Counted from the stretch's first letter, positions 1 to 8,801 are shown. The stretch: DNA of 64,000 nucleotides from Mesorhizobium carmichaelinearum (GCF_900199455.1 NZ_FZQR01000019.1:43998-107997); one strand, 5' to 3'. The notes: a model not told the origin generated them from the letters alone. A program made the numbers and translations.

Positions 1-32
1 ACTGGATACGAAATCATTTTTACGACTGCTGG

Positions 33-1166
33 ATGCAGTCGAATCCTCCCCAAAAAATCGTCGTCATCGGTGGTGGCATTGCCGGCCTTTCGCTTGCGGC
101 TGCCGTGCGGGATTGGGCTGAAGTCACCGTCATCGAGCGCGAGCCGCATCTTGGCTACCACGCCAGCGGCCGCTCCGCCGCTTTGTTCACCGAGACCTAT
201 GGCAACCGGCTGGTGCGTGCGCTGACGCTGGCCAGCCGGCAGGCGATCGTCAAAGGCGGCTTCGCCTCCCACCGGCGTGGCGCGCTGCATGTCGGCTGGA
301 CCGGAGACGGCGCGGCAATAGACCGGCTGGCGGATGAATTGCAGGCGCTGGTGCCCAGCGTGCGCCGCCTGTCGGCGGCCGAGCTGCACGCGCTGGTCCC
401 CGTCATTGCCGCTGAAGTCACTTGCGGCGGCGTCTATGAGCCGGACGCGGTGGATGTCGACACGGGCAAGACGCTGGCGGCCAGCGCCTCGGCGCTGAAG
501 GCCGGTGGTGGCACCATCCGCACCGGCGAAGAAGTGCGCGCCATCTCCCCCAACGGCGGCGGCCTGCGGGTGGAGACGAGCGCCGGTATTTACGCAGCCG
601 ACATCGTCGTCAACGCCGCCGGCGCCTGGGTCGATGTCGTCGCCGGCATGGCCGGGCTCTCCGGCCTCGGCTTCCAGCCCAAGCGACGCACCGCTTTCCT
701 GTTCGATCCGCCTGCCGGCACCGACATCGCCGGTTGGCCGCTGGTGGTCGACCTGCACGAACAGTTCTACTTCAAGCCCGACGCCGGCAGGCTGATCGGC
801 TCGCTTGCCGACGAGACCGATTCCGAGCCTTGCGATGCCTGGCCGGAAGACATTGATGTCGCCATCGCCGTCGACCGCATCGAGCAGGCGACGTCGATGC
901 GCATCGGCCGTCCGTCGACGCCATGGGCGGGGCTGCGCACCTTCGCGCCCGACCGCACGCCGGTCGCCGGCTTCGACCCCCGCCTGCCCGGCTTCTTCTG
1001 GCTTGGCGGCCAGGGCGGCTATGGCTTTCAGGTATCGCTGACCCTTGCCAGGCTGTGCGCGGCGCTGATGCGCGGCGAGCCCCTGCCGGAAGATGTGACG
1101 GCGCTCGGCGTCACCGCCGCGGCGCTGGCGCCCGACCGTTTCCTGGTCCCGGCGACGACGCCATGA
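33..1166 (+). CDS. FAD-dependent oxidoreductase, D-arginine dehydrogenase (DauA)-like
   Basis: A 377-aa DAO-superfamily flavoenzyme. Such enzymes oxidise D-amino acids or related amines to imino acids, passing electrons to FAD. The Rossmann FAD motif VIGGGIAGLS lies at residues 11-20, the HASGRSAA flavin loop near 43, and the C-terminal WAGLRTF and GGQGGYGFQ segments match the DauA pattern. By recalled alignment with Pseudomonas DauA, the substrate-contacting Arg, Tyr and Arg (QPKRR, QFYFKPD, AGLRTF) are kept. The acidic residue linked to arginine/lysine preference and one active-site His are not obvious, so the substrate may differ. The stop overlaps the start of the YoaK gene (ATGA), so the two are coupled. 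The start is 32 bases from the window edge. Confidence 0.85.
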   Translation: MQSNPPQKIVVIGGGIAGLSLAAAVRDWAEVTVIEREPHLGYHASGRSAALFTETYGNRLVRALTLASRQAIVKGGFASHRRGALHVGWTGDGAAIDRLADELQALVPSVRRLSAAELHALVPVIAAEVTCGGVYEPDAVDVDTGKTLAASASALKAGGGTIRTGEEVRAISPNGGGLRVETSAGIYAADIVVNAAGAWVDVVAGMAGLSGLGFQPKRRTAFLFDPPAGTDIAGWPLVVDLHEQFYFKPDAGRLIGSLADETDSEPCDAWPEDIDVAIAVDRIEQATSMRIGRPSTPWAGLRTFAPDRTPVAGFDPRLPGFFWLGGQGGYGFQVSLTLARLCAALMRGEPLPEDVTALGVTAAALAPDRFLVPATTP

Positions 1167-1846
1167 AACCCACGCTGCCGCTGCTGCTCAGCCTCAATGG
1201 CGGCTATGTCGACACGGCCGGCTTCCTGGCGCTGCAGGGCCTGTTCACCGCGCATGTGACGGGGAATTTCGTCACGCTCGGCGCCTCGCTGGTGCTCGGC
1301 ATTTCGGGCGTGCTGGCAAAGCTTCTGGCGCTGCCGGTGTTCTGCATCGTCGTCATCCTGACCAGGCTGGCCGGCGAGCATTTGCGCCGGCGCGGACATC
1401 GAGCGCTCGGGGTGCTGCTCTCGACCAAACTGGCGCTGCTTGTCATCGGCGCGGCGCTGGCGATCCGCTTTGGTCCCTTCGCCAGCGGCGACGGCGCGGC
1501 CGCCATCGTCACCGGCATGGTGCCGGTCGCCGCCATGGCGGTCCAGAACGCGGTGCACCGGGTCCATCTGGCGGCAGCCCCGCCCTCGACGCTGATGACC
1601 GGCACCACCACCCAGATCATGATCGACCTCGCCGACCTTATCGGCGGCACGGCCCCCGAGGCTCGCCCCGCCCTCGTTGCCCAGCTGCGGCGCATGGTGG
1701 CGGCGGTCGCCGTCTTCGCCGCCGGCTGCGCGGCCGCCGCCCTCGGCTTTGCCTACGCCAATGTCTGGTGCTTCGTCGTCCCGCCGGTGATCGCGCTGAT
1801 TGCGCTGGCGCTACGGCTTTCCTCGCCGGATGAGGAAAGCAGGTAG
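1163..1846 (+). CDS. YoaK/DUF1275 family membrane protein
   Basis: A 227-aa integral membrane protein starting at the ATG that overlaps the upstream stop by 4 nt (ATGA). The N-terminal signature GGYVDTAGFLAL followed by HVTGNFV is characteristic of the DUF1275 (YoaK) family. About six hydrophobic segments follow, and an internal TGTTTQ motif lies before a final hydrophobic pair. The biochemical role of the family is not established; a transport role is often guessed. Coupling to the FAD oxidoreductase suggests a shared function such as substrate handling, but that is inference. A longer upstream reading (from 923) overlaps the oxidoreductase and is not supported. Confidence 0.85.
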   Translation: MKPTLPLLLSLNGGYVDTAGFLALQGLFTAHVTGNFVTLGASLVLGISGVLAKLLALPVFCIVVILTRLAGEHLRRRGHRALGVLLSTKLALLVIGAALAIRFGPFASGDGAAAIVTGMVPVAAMAVQNAVHRVHLAAAPPSTLMTGTTTQIMIDLADLIGGTAPEARPALVAQLRRMVAAVAVFAAGCAAAALGFAYANVWCFVVPPVIALIALALRLSSPDEESR

Positions 1847-1976
1847 CAGCCTCAGTCTTGCTTCGTCGCCCGACAGCTATTTCATTTTCTGAGGTAGTCT
1901 CTGAAACAAAGGGCACGCTTGTTCCAGAAACTTTCCGCACCGCAGCGCGCCTACGAGCAAGCCAGCTAGACAGCCC

Positions 1977-2441
1977 TCAAACTTCGTCCGTCCAGATCAG
2001 CCGCAGCAGGCGCAGCAGCGTCGCCCGCTCTTTTTTCGTCAGCCGCTGCAAAAACCTGTCCTCGTGCCGGCGAACCTGTCGCCGCCAGCCGGGCATCGCC
2101 TGTCTGGCCGCGTGCGTTAGGGTCAGCACCCGCACGCGCCTGTCCTCGGCATGGTCGTCGCGTTCGACCAGTCCGCGCTCTTCCATCTCGGCCAGCAGCG
2201 GCGCCATGTTGGCGCTCTTCATGCCGAGCTGACGGCACAGTTCCGCGGCGCGGATGCCTGGCCGCTCATCGATCAGCGCCAGCATGCCATAGGTGACCGG
2301 GCGCAGGCCCGCATCGGCCAGTTCGACCGCGAAATCATTGAGCGCGACAGCTGAGGCACGCTTGAGATTGTAGCCGATCTGCGCGTCGAGCGCGTCTTCG
2401 GACATCACGTCGAGCCCGGGTTGAATCTGGGTTTCGTCCAT
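1977..2441 (-). CDS. MarR family transcriptional regulator (probable hydroxycinnamate-responsive repressor)
   Basis: A 154-aa winged-helix regulator of MarR type. The DNA-binding helix region reads IRAAELCRQLGMKSANMAPLL and is followed by the wing ERDDHAEDRRVRVL with the usual D-R-R pattern. It is divergent from the hydroxycinnamoyl-CoA hydratase/lyase gene. That is the arrangement of CouR, FerR and HcaR-like repressors, which release DNA on binding hydroxycinnamoyl-CoA thioesters. The frame stays open to 2528, but the ATG at 2441 leaves room for the operator-like repeat at 2496-2529, so it is preferred. The ligand assignment rests on context, not on residues. Confidence 0.85.
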   Translation of the reverse strand: MDETQIQPGLDVMSEDALDAQIGYNLKRASAVALNDFAVELADAGLRPVTYGMLALIDERPGIRAAELCRQLGMKSANMAPLLAEMEERGLVERDDHAEDRRVRVLTLTHAARQAMPGWRRQVRRHEDRFLQRLTKKERATLLRLLRLIWTDEV

Positions 2442-2495
2442 GCCGCAACCGATCGCCGCGATCCCGGCTCTTGTCAAGCGAAAAAGACTATGCGA

Positions 2496-2529
2496 CATAG
2501 CAATCGAGATAGCTATGCTCCATAGCAAT
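2496..2529. promoter_or_regulatory. Putative MarR operator between the divergent marR and hydratase/lyase genes
   Basis: The sequence CATAGCAAT occurs twice (2496-2504 and 2521-2529). A perfect inverted repeat GCTATG-CTC-CATAGC spans 2512-2526, next to the palindrome ATAGCTAT at 2509-2516. The block lies 30-60 nt upstream of the hydratase/lyase start, where a MarR repressor would block the promoter. Binding itself is inferred. Confidence 0.6.
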
Positions 2530-2558
2530 TTCTAAAGTGGAGCGGGAGGAGACCGACC

Positions 2559-3374
2559 ATGACCGATGAGACCGTTGCCTTCGATGTCGAGAACGGCATT
2601 GCCTGGGTGCGCTTCAACCGGCCGGACAAGCGCAATTGCATGAACCCGGCGCTCAACCGGCGCATGATGGAGGTTCTAGACGAGCTCGAGTTCCGCGCCG
2701 ATGTCGGCGTGCTGGTGCTGTCGGGCGAAGGCAGCGCCTGGTCGGCCGGCATGGACCTCAAGGAGTATTTTCGCGAGACCGAGGCCAAGGGTCTCGGCGC
2801 CGTCCGCAAGGCGCAGTCGGAAGCCTATGGCTGGTGGCGGCGCCTGCGCTGGTATGGCAAGCCGACCATCGCCATGGTCAATGGCTGGTGTTTCGGCGGC
2901 GGCTATGGCCCGCTCTTCGCCTGCGACCTCGCCTTCGCCGCCGACGAGGCGCAGTTCGCTCTGTCCGAGATCAACTGGGGCATCCTGCCCGGCGGCGGCG
3001 CCACCAAGGTGGTGGTCGACCTCCTGTCGATGCGCGACGCCATGTACCACGCGCTGACCGGCGAACTCATCGACGGCAGGAAGGCGGCCGCCTGGAAGCT
3101 GGTCAATGAAAGCTTGCCGCTGGCTGAGTTGAAGGCGCGCGTCACCGAGGTTGCCAACACCTTGCTGAAGAAGAACCCGATCGCGCTGAAGGCGACGAAG
3201 GATGCCATCCGTCGCGTCGCCGAAATGACCTACGACAATGCCGAGGACTATCTGGTGCGGGCGCAGGAGGCGGCCAACTCGCACGACAATGAGGGCCGCA
3301 AGGAAGGCATCCGCCAGTTCATCGACGAAAAGAGCTACAAGCCCGGCCTCGGCGCTTACGACAAGGCCAGATGA
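2559..3374 (+). CDS. p-hydroxycinnamoyl-CoA hydratase/lyase (feruloyl-CoA hydratase/aldolase)
   Basis: A 271-aa crotonase-fold enzyme of the HCHL family. It hydrates feruloyl-, caffeoyl- or coumaroyl-CoA and cleaves the product to the aromatic aldehyde (vanillin type) and acetyl-CoA. The oxyanion-hole region (SAGMDLKEYF), the GWCFGGG glycine loop and the family hallmark SEINWGILPGG with catalytic Glu137 are present. The C-terminal FIDEKSYKPGL tail is typical of HCHL rather than generic enoyl-CoA hydratases. Compared with the Pseudomonas enzyme as I recall it, the active-site Ser123 position (GGGFSP) reads Gly here (GGGYGP). A strong GGGAGGAG ribosome site precedes the ATG. The CoA ligase follows 38 nt downstream in the same operon. 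Confidence 0.9.
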   Translation: MTDETVAFDVENGIAWVRFNRPDKRNCMNPALNRRMMEVLDELEFRADVGVLVLSGEGSAWSAGMDLKEYFRETEAKGLGAVRKAQSEAYGWWRRLRWYGKPTIAMVNGWCFGGGYGPLFACDLAFAADEAQFALSEINWGILPGGGATKVVVDLLSMRDAMYHALTGELIDGRKAAAWKLVNESLPLAELKARVTEVANTLLKKNPIALKATKDAIRRVAEMTYDNAEDYLVRAQEAANSHDNEGRKEGIRQFIDEKSYKPGLGAYDKAR

Positions 3375-3412
3375 CGCGATAAGCCAACGACGCAATCTGG
3401 GAGGAGATGCGC

Positions 3413-4927
3413 ATGCCCGCCTGGACAACGCCCGATCCCGTGGCCCTGCACGCCAGGACGCAGCCGAATCGTCTCGCCTGCGTCGACCTGGCCTCCGGCC
3501 GGCGCTGGACCTATCGGGCCTTCGACGAGGCCATCCAGCGCGCCATCGGCGTTCTCGAAACGGGCTACGGCGTCGAACAGGGGCAACGGATCGCCACGCT
3601 GGCCCGCAACAGCGCCGATCTCCTGATCCTGCAGCAGGCCGCAATGCGGCTCGGCGCCATCTTCGTGCCGCTCAACTGGCGGCTCGCCGGTGCGGAACAG
3701 CAGGCGATCCTTGCCGATTGCGATCCGGCACTGCTGCTGCATGACGCCACCCTGCAGGCGGCATTGCCCGGGCGCTGCATGCCTGTCGATGTCGCCGCCT
3801 TCGCGGCGGCGGTGAAGGCAGAGGCGCCGGCGCTGCGCCGTCCCCTGCCCGCCGACGACACGCCCTCGATCATCCTCTACACTTCGGGCACGTCAGGCCG
3901 GCCAAAGGGCGTCATCGTCACCGAGCGCAATGCCTTCGCCACGGCGGTCAATTTCGGCGTGCTGGGCCGGGTCGGCAATGCCAGCATCTTCCTCTGCGAC
4001 GCGCCGATGTTCCATGTCATCGGCCTCATCACCAATCTGCGTCCGCCGCTGCTGCAGGGCGGCACGGTGCTGATCTCGCCCGGTTTCGATGCCGGCGCCA
4101 CCAATCGCCGCCTCGCCGATCCGGCGCTTGGCGTCACCCATTATTTCTGCGTGCCGCAGATGGCCAGGATGCTGCGCGATCATCCGGATTGCGCGCCTTC
4201 GCGCTGGACCACCCTCACCGCGATCTTCACCGGCGGCGCACCCAACCCGGCCGCCGAAATCAGCTGGTGGCTGGCGCAGGGCGTGCGCATGGCCGACGGC
4301 TTCGGCATGACGGAAGCCGGCACCGTGCTTTGCATGCCGGTCGAGGCCGACCGGATCGCAGCCAAGGCAGGCTCGTCCGGCCTGCCGGCGCCGACGATCG
4401 GCCTGCGCATTGTCGACGACGATGGCCGCGACGTCGCCGCCGGCGAAGCAGGCGAGATATGGCTGTCCGGTCCCTCGATCACATCAGGCTACTGGAACCG
4501 GTCTGAAGAGACGGCCCGCGCCTTCACCGCCGATGGCTGGTTGCGCACCGGCGACATCGGACAGCGGGACGACGAGGGCTTCGTCACCATCGTCGACCGC
4601 CGCAAGGACATGTTCATTTCCGGCGGCGAAAACGTCTATCCCGTCGAAATCGAAACCGTGTTGCTCGACCATCCCGCCATCGCCGAAGCCGCCGTGATCG
4701 GCGTCGCCGACGCGCGCTGGGGCGAAGTCGGACGCGCTTTCGTCGTGGTGAAACCCGGATGCGTCGTCGATCCCGCCGATCTGGCAAGCCATTGCGGCGC
4801 CCGCATCGCCCGCTACAAGGTGCCGAAAGAATTCCTGCTCACCGATGCGCTGCCGCGCACCGCATCCGGCAAGATCCAGAAACACATTTTGCGCACATGG
4901 ACAGCACCCGCTGGCGGGCAGGACTGA
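3413..4927 (+). CDS. AMP-binding acyl-CoA ligase, probable feruloyl-CoA synthetase
   Basis: A 504-aa member of the acyl-adenylate (ANL) superfamily that activates a carboxylic acid with ATP and CoA. The P-loop-like motif YTSGTSGRPKG, the A5 motif DGFGMTEAG, the A8 hinge GDIGQRDDEGF, the DRRKDMFISGGENVYP segment and the catalytic lysine near SGKIQK are intact. Directly downstream of the hydratase/lyase, it most likely supplies feruloyl- or coumaroyl-CoA. ATG codons occur at 3407 and 3413. GGGAGGAG ends at 3406, so only the second has workable spacing (6 nt). The 3' end nearly abuts the convergent BKACE gene. Confidence 0.85.
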   Translation: MPAWTTPDPVALHARTQPNRLACVDLASGRRWTYRAFDEAIQRAIGVLETGYGVEQGQRIATLARNSADLLILQQAAMRLGAIFVPLNWRLAGAEQQAILADCDPALLLHDATLQAALPGRCMPVDVAAFAAAVKAEAPALRRPLPADDTPSIILYTSGTSGRPKGVIVTERNAFATAVNFGVLGRVGNASIFLCDAPMFHVIGLITNLRPPLLQGGTVLISPGFDAGATNRRLADPALGVTHYFCVPQMARMLRDHPDCAPSRWTTLTAIFTGGAPNPAAEISWWLAQGVRMADGFGMTEAGTVLCMPVEADRIAAKAGSSGLPAPTIGLRIVDDDGRDVAAGEAGEIWLSGPSITSGYWNRSEETARAFTADGWLRTGDIGQRDDEGFVTIVDRRKDMFISGGENVYPVEIETVLLDHPAIAEAAVIGVADARWGEVGRAFVVVKPGCVVDPADLASHCGARIARYKVPKEFLLTDALPRTASGKIQKHILRTWTAPAGGQD

Positions 4928-4932
4928 GCCAT

Positions 4933-5658
4933 TCAGTTGGCGGGCAGCGACCGGAAGATAGCGGCGGCCGCGGCCACGATCTCCGCATTGTCCTTCGCCA
5001 CCATTCCATCGGCGAGCGTCTTGCCGTCTTCCAGACCGACGCGCGTCGACCAGCGCTTTTGATGCGCCAGCTCCACGAACGACCAGACCGTGGCGTCGAC
5101 GCCGTGCAGCAGGATCGGCCGCCGCACTTCGGCGCGCTCCAGCACGGCGGCGATGCCGTGCGCCTCGTCGAGCGCTGCAGACAAATCCTGGATGTCGATC
5201 TCGATCAGGATGCGCAGCACCCGGTTGTGATCGGCAAGCGCCACGAAGCGCTCGGCATCGGCCACAGTGGCAAGTCCGGCCTCGATGCCGACGCCGCGCT
5301 GGCGCAACAGCTCCATCACGCCGGGCGCGTCGGTCTCGGAGAAATTGACCGAGGCATAGTCCGGCAGTTCGCGCCAGCCGGCGATCGCCGCGCGGGTGCG
5401 GGCGACATCATCCTCGATCCAGGCGCCGGTCGACACGCCTGTCAATGTGCCCGGGCAGGCCCGGCGCACCGCCAAAACCGTCGCATCGACGGCGGCCAGG
5501 CTCTCGCGCCCATCGGCGCCGCGCGGATGGATGTGCAGTTCGGCCGCGCCAGCGGCGACGCAAGCCGCGGCATCGCTAGCCATGGCCTGCGCATCGAGCG
5601 GCAGCCTCGGGTGGAAATCGCGCGGACGCGCGCCGTTGATGCAGGCCTGGACGATCAT
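4933..5658 (-). CDS. BKACE family protein (3-keto-5-aminohexanoate cleavage enzyme-like, DUF849)
   Basis: A 241-aa TIM-barrel protein of the beta-keto acid cleavage enzyme (BKACE) family. These Zn-dependent enzymes condense a beta-keto acid with acetyl-CoA and cleave it to a CoA ester and acetoacetate. The start INGARP, the zinc-binding HIHPRGADG motif near residues 42-50, the SVNFSE strand, and the late RVGLEDG segment fit the family. It is somewhat short (most members exceed 270 aa). It is convergent with the CoA ligase and precedes no partner on its own strand, so the substrate is unknown. Confidence 0.8.
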   Translation of the reverse strand: MIVQACINGARPRDFHPRLPLDAQAMASDAAACVAAGAAELHIHPRGADGRESLAAVDATVLAVRRACPGTLTGVSTGAWIEDDVARTRAAIAGWRELPDYASVNFSETDAPGVMELLRQRGVGIEAGLATVADAERFVALADHNRVLRILIEIDIQDLSAALDEAHGIAAVLERAEVRRPILLHGVDATVWSFVELAHQKRWSTRVGLEDGKTLADGMVAKDNAEIVAAAAAIFRSLPAN

Positions 5659-5738
5659 CGGGTGCCACCCTCAAAATCCAACCCTACCCTCACCATATCG
5701 CGCGGCAAAGAGCCGGATCTCGAGGCTGCTGACAGGCC

Positions 5739-7352
5739 TCAGCCGTGCAGGCCCTGCTTCATCGCCGCCGGAATGTTCATCTGCGCCTGCAGCGAGGGAT
5801 AATAGTCGGGATCGCCGGCGACCGTCAGCGGATCGAGCTTCTGCGGTTTCAGCGTCGCCGGCGCAATCGCCGCGAGCGGCTTTGCAACAGCCGACAGCCG
5901 GACCAGCGACGGCATGTGCGCCTCGTCGCTGAAGCGCGGCCGAAGATTAAGGTCGTGCGGCTCGTCCTGGTCGAGGACGAGTGTCCACTGCGCCTGACGC
6001 GGCATGGCCTGCGCCCGCAAGGTCGGCGACATGCGTTCGAACGCGATGGCGCGCTCGGCGACCCCGGCAAGATTGCCCATGGCCGCACCAAGCAGTGCCT
6101 GCGCTTTCGCCAGCCCGAGCCCGGCAACCGCCTCGTCGGCCGAAGCGTCGTCGAGATTGATCAGGCGTTTTTCGCCGGCGAAGGAAATCTCCTCGGCGGT
6201 GGCTGAAAACCCCGCCGCCAGTGCCGATGTGGCGTAGCGCGGGACACCGTCGATGACGACAAGGTCGATCCTGGTTTCGTCGGCCGCGAGGAGGCTGGCA
6301 TATGGGTCGCCGCCATTGCCGCGCACCAGCATCAGGTCGGCATATTTTCCGGCCTCGATCGAGCCGAGATAGCGATCCCAGCGCAGCAAGCCCGCCGCAT
6401 TGATCGTCGCCATGGCGACGATGTCGCGCTGGCTGAAGAGCCCGCCATTGGCCAGGCTGTATTGCCAGATCACTTTCATCTCGTGCAGCAGGTTCTTGCT
6501 GCCGGTCGGTGACCAGTCAGAGCCGATGCCGATGCGCAGCCCCGCGGCCTTTGCCGCTGCGATGTCGGCGGTCTGGCCGTAGAGCATCAGGTTGGACAGC
6601 GGCGACCACGCCATGCCGGCGCCGGCCTGTGCCAGCCGGTCGAAATCCTCGCGTTTCAGGGCGTTGCAGTGAATGCCGGTCAGGGACGGCGCGATCGCCC
6701 ACTCGCTCGGCCCGATCTTGAGATCGAGGAAATGCTTGCGGGCGCTGGCGTCGATTCCCTCGCTGAGATGCAGCAGCATGCATTTGTGCGTCTTCAGATA
6801 GTTCAGGAAAATGTCCTTCTTGTCGGCCGCGAAATCGGGGATCTGCGCCTGCGCATCAGGCAGGTTGGCGTCCAGGCTCTCCTCGACATTGCGCACCAGG
6901 CCGCGATATTTGCGCTTGATGCCGGCGGCGCTGAACAGGGTCAGCCCTTGCGAGGTGGTCGTGCCGCCGACGAGGCACTTTGCCTCGGTGAACCGCGCGA
7001 TCGCCGGCGCGATGCCCGGCGCCTTGCCCAGCACCTTCATCGGCTCTGTGACCAGCGCCTGGTATTCGGGCTTGCCTTGCCATGCACCCCGGTTCTTGTA
7101 GAGCTTCGGCACCGCCCACAGTTTCAGTATGTCGTAGGCGAGATGATTGTGAAGCTCGATCAGGCCAGGAAAGAACGTGCCGCCGGTCACCACCGGCGAC
7201 AGATGTTCGAAGCCCGATGGCGGCGCGACCGAGGCGTCCGTCACGGCGATGATCCGGTTGGCCTCGATCCAGATGATCGCGTCGGCAAGCACGGTGAATG
7301 CCGCGTCCATCTGCACGACGCGTCCGCGATAGGCACGTTTGCTGGCTTGCAT
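5739..7352 (-). CDS. Amidohydrolase family protein (imidazolonepropionase/TRZ-like metal hydrolase)
   Basis: A 537-aa metal-dependent hydrolase. The metal-site motif ELHNHLAYD (HxH) lies around residue 67, a second conserved stretch GIHCNAL contributes a later His, and IGSDWSPTGSKN holds the metal-ligand Asp. The composite N/C-terminal beta-sandwich is visible as GTFFPG near the start and GKYADLMLVRG near residue 350. Family members deaminate or hydrolyse C-N bonds in rings or amides. The C-terminal 150 residues are longer than in typical ATZ/TRZ enzymes and are not recognised. A GGGGGG ribosome-site tract precedes the ATG. No neighbour clearly shares its pathway. Confidence 0.8.
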   Translation of the reverse strand: MQASKRAYRGRVVQMDAAFTVLADAIIWIEANRIIAVTDASVAPPSGFEHLSPVVTGGTFFPGLIELHNHLAYDILKLWAVPKLYKNRGAWQGKPEYQALVTEPMKVLGKAPGIAPAIARFTEAKCLVGGTTTSQGLTLFSAAGIKRKYRGLVRNVEESLDANLPDAQAQIPDFAADKKDIFLNYLKTHKCMLLHLSEGIDASARKHFLDLKIGPSEWAIAPSLTGIHCNALKREDFDRLAQAGAGMAWSPLSNLMLYGQTADIAAAKAAGLRIGIGSDWSPTGSKNLLHEMKVIWQYSLANGGLFSQRDIVAMATINAAGLLRWDRYLGSIEAGKYADLMLVRGNGGDPYASLLAADETRIDLVVIDGVPRYATSALAAGFSATAEEISFAGEKRLINLDDASADEAVAGLGLAKAQALLGAAMGNLAGVAERAIAFERMSPTLRAQAMPRQAQWTLVLDQDEPHDLNLRPRFSDEAHMPSLVRLSAVAKPLAAIAPATLKPQKLDPLTVAGDPDYYPSLQAQMNIPAAMKQGLHG

Positions 7353-7500
7353 GGAACCCCCCTGTTCTTCAAACCCGGATGAAGGCGCAACATCGGGTTA
7401 ACGCCGGCAGATCGCGCCACGGAGCAATTCGTCAGGAAAGGTCGAAACCCCACAAAAACATATCGTTAGACCTGTTCGACAATTCAATTTCTCAACCGGC

Positions 7501-8286
7501 CTAGTTTGACTTCGGCGCTTTCCAGATCAGCGTATGCCGGTCGTCGGGGTGAGGCCGGCTGACGCTGGCGAACTGCGGCGGCGCCATCGCCCGCAGCCAG
7601 CGGTCGTCGCCCATGAAGGCGGGAACCCCGAACGGCAGGTCGCGCCGCGGAATCACCGCATAGTCGGCCTCGACCAGTTGGGCGCCATAGTTCGCCCCGG
7701 TGGCATTGCCGCCGGCGTCGGCGGTGACGATGCCGCGCAGCGTGACGACCGCCGCCCGCCAGGCGTTCGCAAGAACTTGCGGATCGTGGCTGCTGGGATG
7801 GGGAAGCTTGAACACCTGGGTTCCAGCCTTGCCAGGCCATTTGGCGACAGCGCGCTGGGCCTGCGCGCCGAAAGCGATGACCGCCTGCACTTGCGGCCCC
7901 TTCGCCATGTCGAACAGCGCGTTGCGCCACGCCAGATGCGCCGGCTCGTCAAGGACATCGTCACCGCCGGCGCTCTGGCTGGGGATCAGCGCGTAGGCGA
8001 AGGCATTGAGGCAGAGATAGGACCGGACCAGTCCAAGCTTGGCGAGAAAGCCCTGGACCCGCTGGCCGGCATCGCCGACCAATGTCCTTAGCGCCACCCT
8101 CTCGGTCGCCCCGGGATCGGATGCGATGCACAGAACCCGCGCCGACCCGTCCAGCCTGCCCCGATAGAAGACCGGCCCCCAGTCATACCAGAAGAAGTTC
8201 TTGAAGGGGGCGTAGTCGGGCACGCTGGCGAAGTGCTGGGCAAAAGCCGCAGGCGGACCGGGATCGAATTCGACGGCATTGCTCAT
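7501..8286 (-). CDS. Uracil-DNA glycosylase superfamily protein
   Basis: A 261-aa protein with the uracil-DNA glycosylase fold. A motif-1-like stretch SDPGATE continues into a TLVGDAGQ segment, followed by LNAFAYAL and a late LPHPSSHD motif equivalent to the HP[SA] loop of UDG families 4 and 5. Such enzymes remove uracil or related bases from DNA. The key acidic or Asn catalytic residue cannot be assigned confidently by eye. The start MSNAVEF (ATG 8286) follows a GGTGG ribosome site; an upstream in-frame ATG at 8316 is less likely. A near-match to the alphaproteobacterial SOS box lies just upstream. Confidence 0.75.
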   Translation of the reverse strand: MSNAVEFDPGPPAAFAQHFASVPDYAPFKNFFWYDWGPVFYRGRLDGSARVLCIASDPGATERVALRTLVGDAGQRVQGFLAKLGLVRSYLCLNAFAYALIPSQSAGGDDVLDEPAHLAWRNALFDMAKGPQVQAVIAFGAQAQRAVAKWPGKAGTQVFKLPHPSSHDPQVLANAWRAAVVTLRGIVTADAGGNATGANYGAQLVEADYAVIPRRDLPFGVPAFMGDDRWLRAMAPPQFASVSRPHPDDRHTLIWKAPKSN

Positions 8287-8594
8287 GTGCCACCTGCAGT
8301 GGTTTGAACGCAGCAAGAATTCTTCGATTACTGTACTGACAGTAATTCTATATCCGCGTCACATTCAAGTAGCCTTGGAAATTTCCCTCCAATAATATTC
8401 GACCTGCGGCTCCCGGCCGAAAATCGCAAGGGCGTGTCATTCGGAAACAGTTGGAAAAGCAAGGATCTTGCCTTGTCGACAGATTGACCTGCCGTGCCTT
8501 CGTTCGCCGGCTCCGGTGGCATTTGATTAAAAAGCGCCTGTGGATATTTACCCCACATTCCGCCAGGCCGGCCAAGATACATTAGGGCGGGATC
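8287..8594. other. Intergenic region with a perfect 8-bp inverted repeat (8327-8346)
   Basis: About 308 bases between the UDG gene and the small ORF at 8595. It contains ATTACTGT-ACTG-ACAGTAAT at 8327-8346, a perfect dyad 40-60 nt upstream of the UDG gene and a good operator candidate. An 84-aa minus-strand reading at 8328-8582 overlaps this dyad and has no coding features. Nothing else was recognised. Confidence 0.45.
8306..8320. promoter_or_regulatory. LexA-box-like site upstream of the UDG gene
   Basis: GAAC-N7-GAAT, one mismatch from the alphaproteobacterial SOS box GAAC-N7-GAAC, located 20-34 nt upstream of the UDG start. A repair gene downstream makes it plausible, but a 7/8 match occurs often by chance. 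Confidence 0.35.
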
Positions 8595-8801
8595 ATGGAG
8601 GGACCCTTGACCAGCGATTTTTCAGCCGCCCGCATCCATCTCGAACGCGCCTATCACTATCTGCGCGGCGGTGACGAGACGAGCCGCGCGGCATGCGAGG
8701 CGCTCGACCTGCTGATCGAAATGGTGGCGGAGGCACAATACAGGCGGCCCGAGGCCGGGGTGCTGGACTTTCCGCAAGCGACGGCGCGGCACCCCGTTTG
8801 A
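8595..8801 (+). CDS. Small hypothetical protein (68 aa)
   Basis: A 68-aa reading frame with a helical N-terminal two-thirds (ARIHLERAYHYLRGGDETSR, then a second helix around ALDLLIEMVAEAQY) and a short disordered tail. The amphipathic pattern and charge distribution look protein-like, and it sits alone between two minus-strand genes. It ends exactly where the convergent GGDEF/EAL gene ends. No family is recognised and no function is claimed. Confidence 0.55.
   Translation: MEGPLTSDFSAARIHLERAYHYLRGGDETSRAACEALDLLIEMVAEAQYRRPEAGVLDFPQATARHPV

Noticed and set aside
923..1162. N-terminal extension of the YoaK gene
   Set aside because: It overlaps the C-terminus of the FAD oxidoreductase in another frame; the coupled ATG at 1163 matches the family start.
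8328..8582. 84-aa frame between UDG and the 68-aa gene
   Set aside because: It covers an operator-like dyad and has no ribosome site or coding character.
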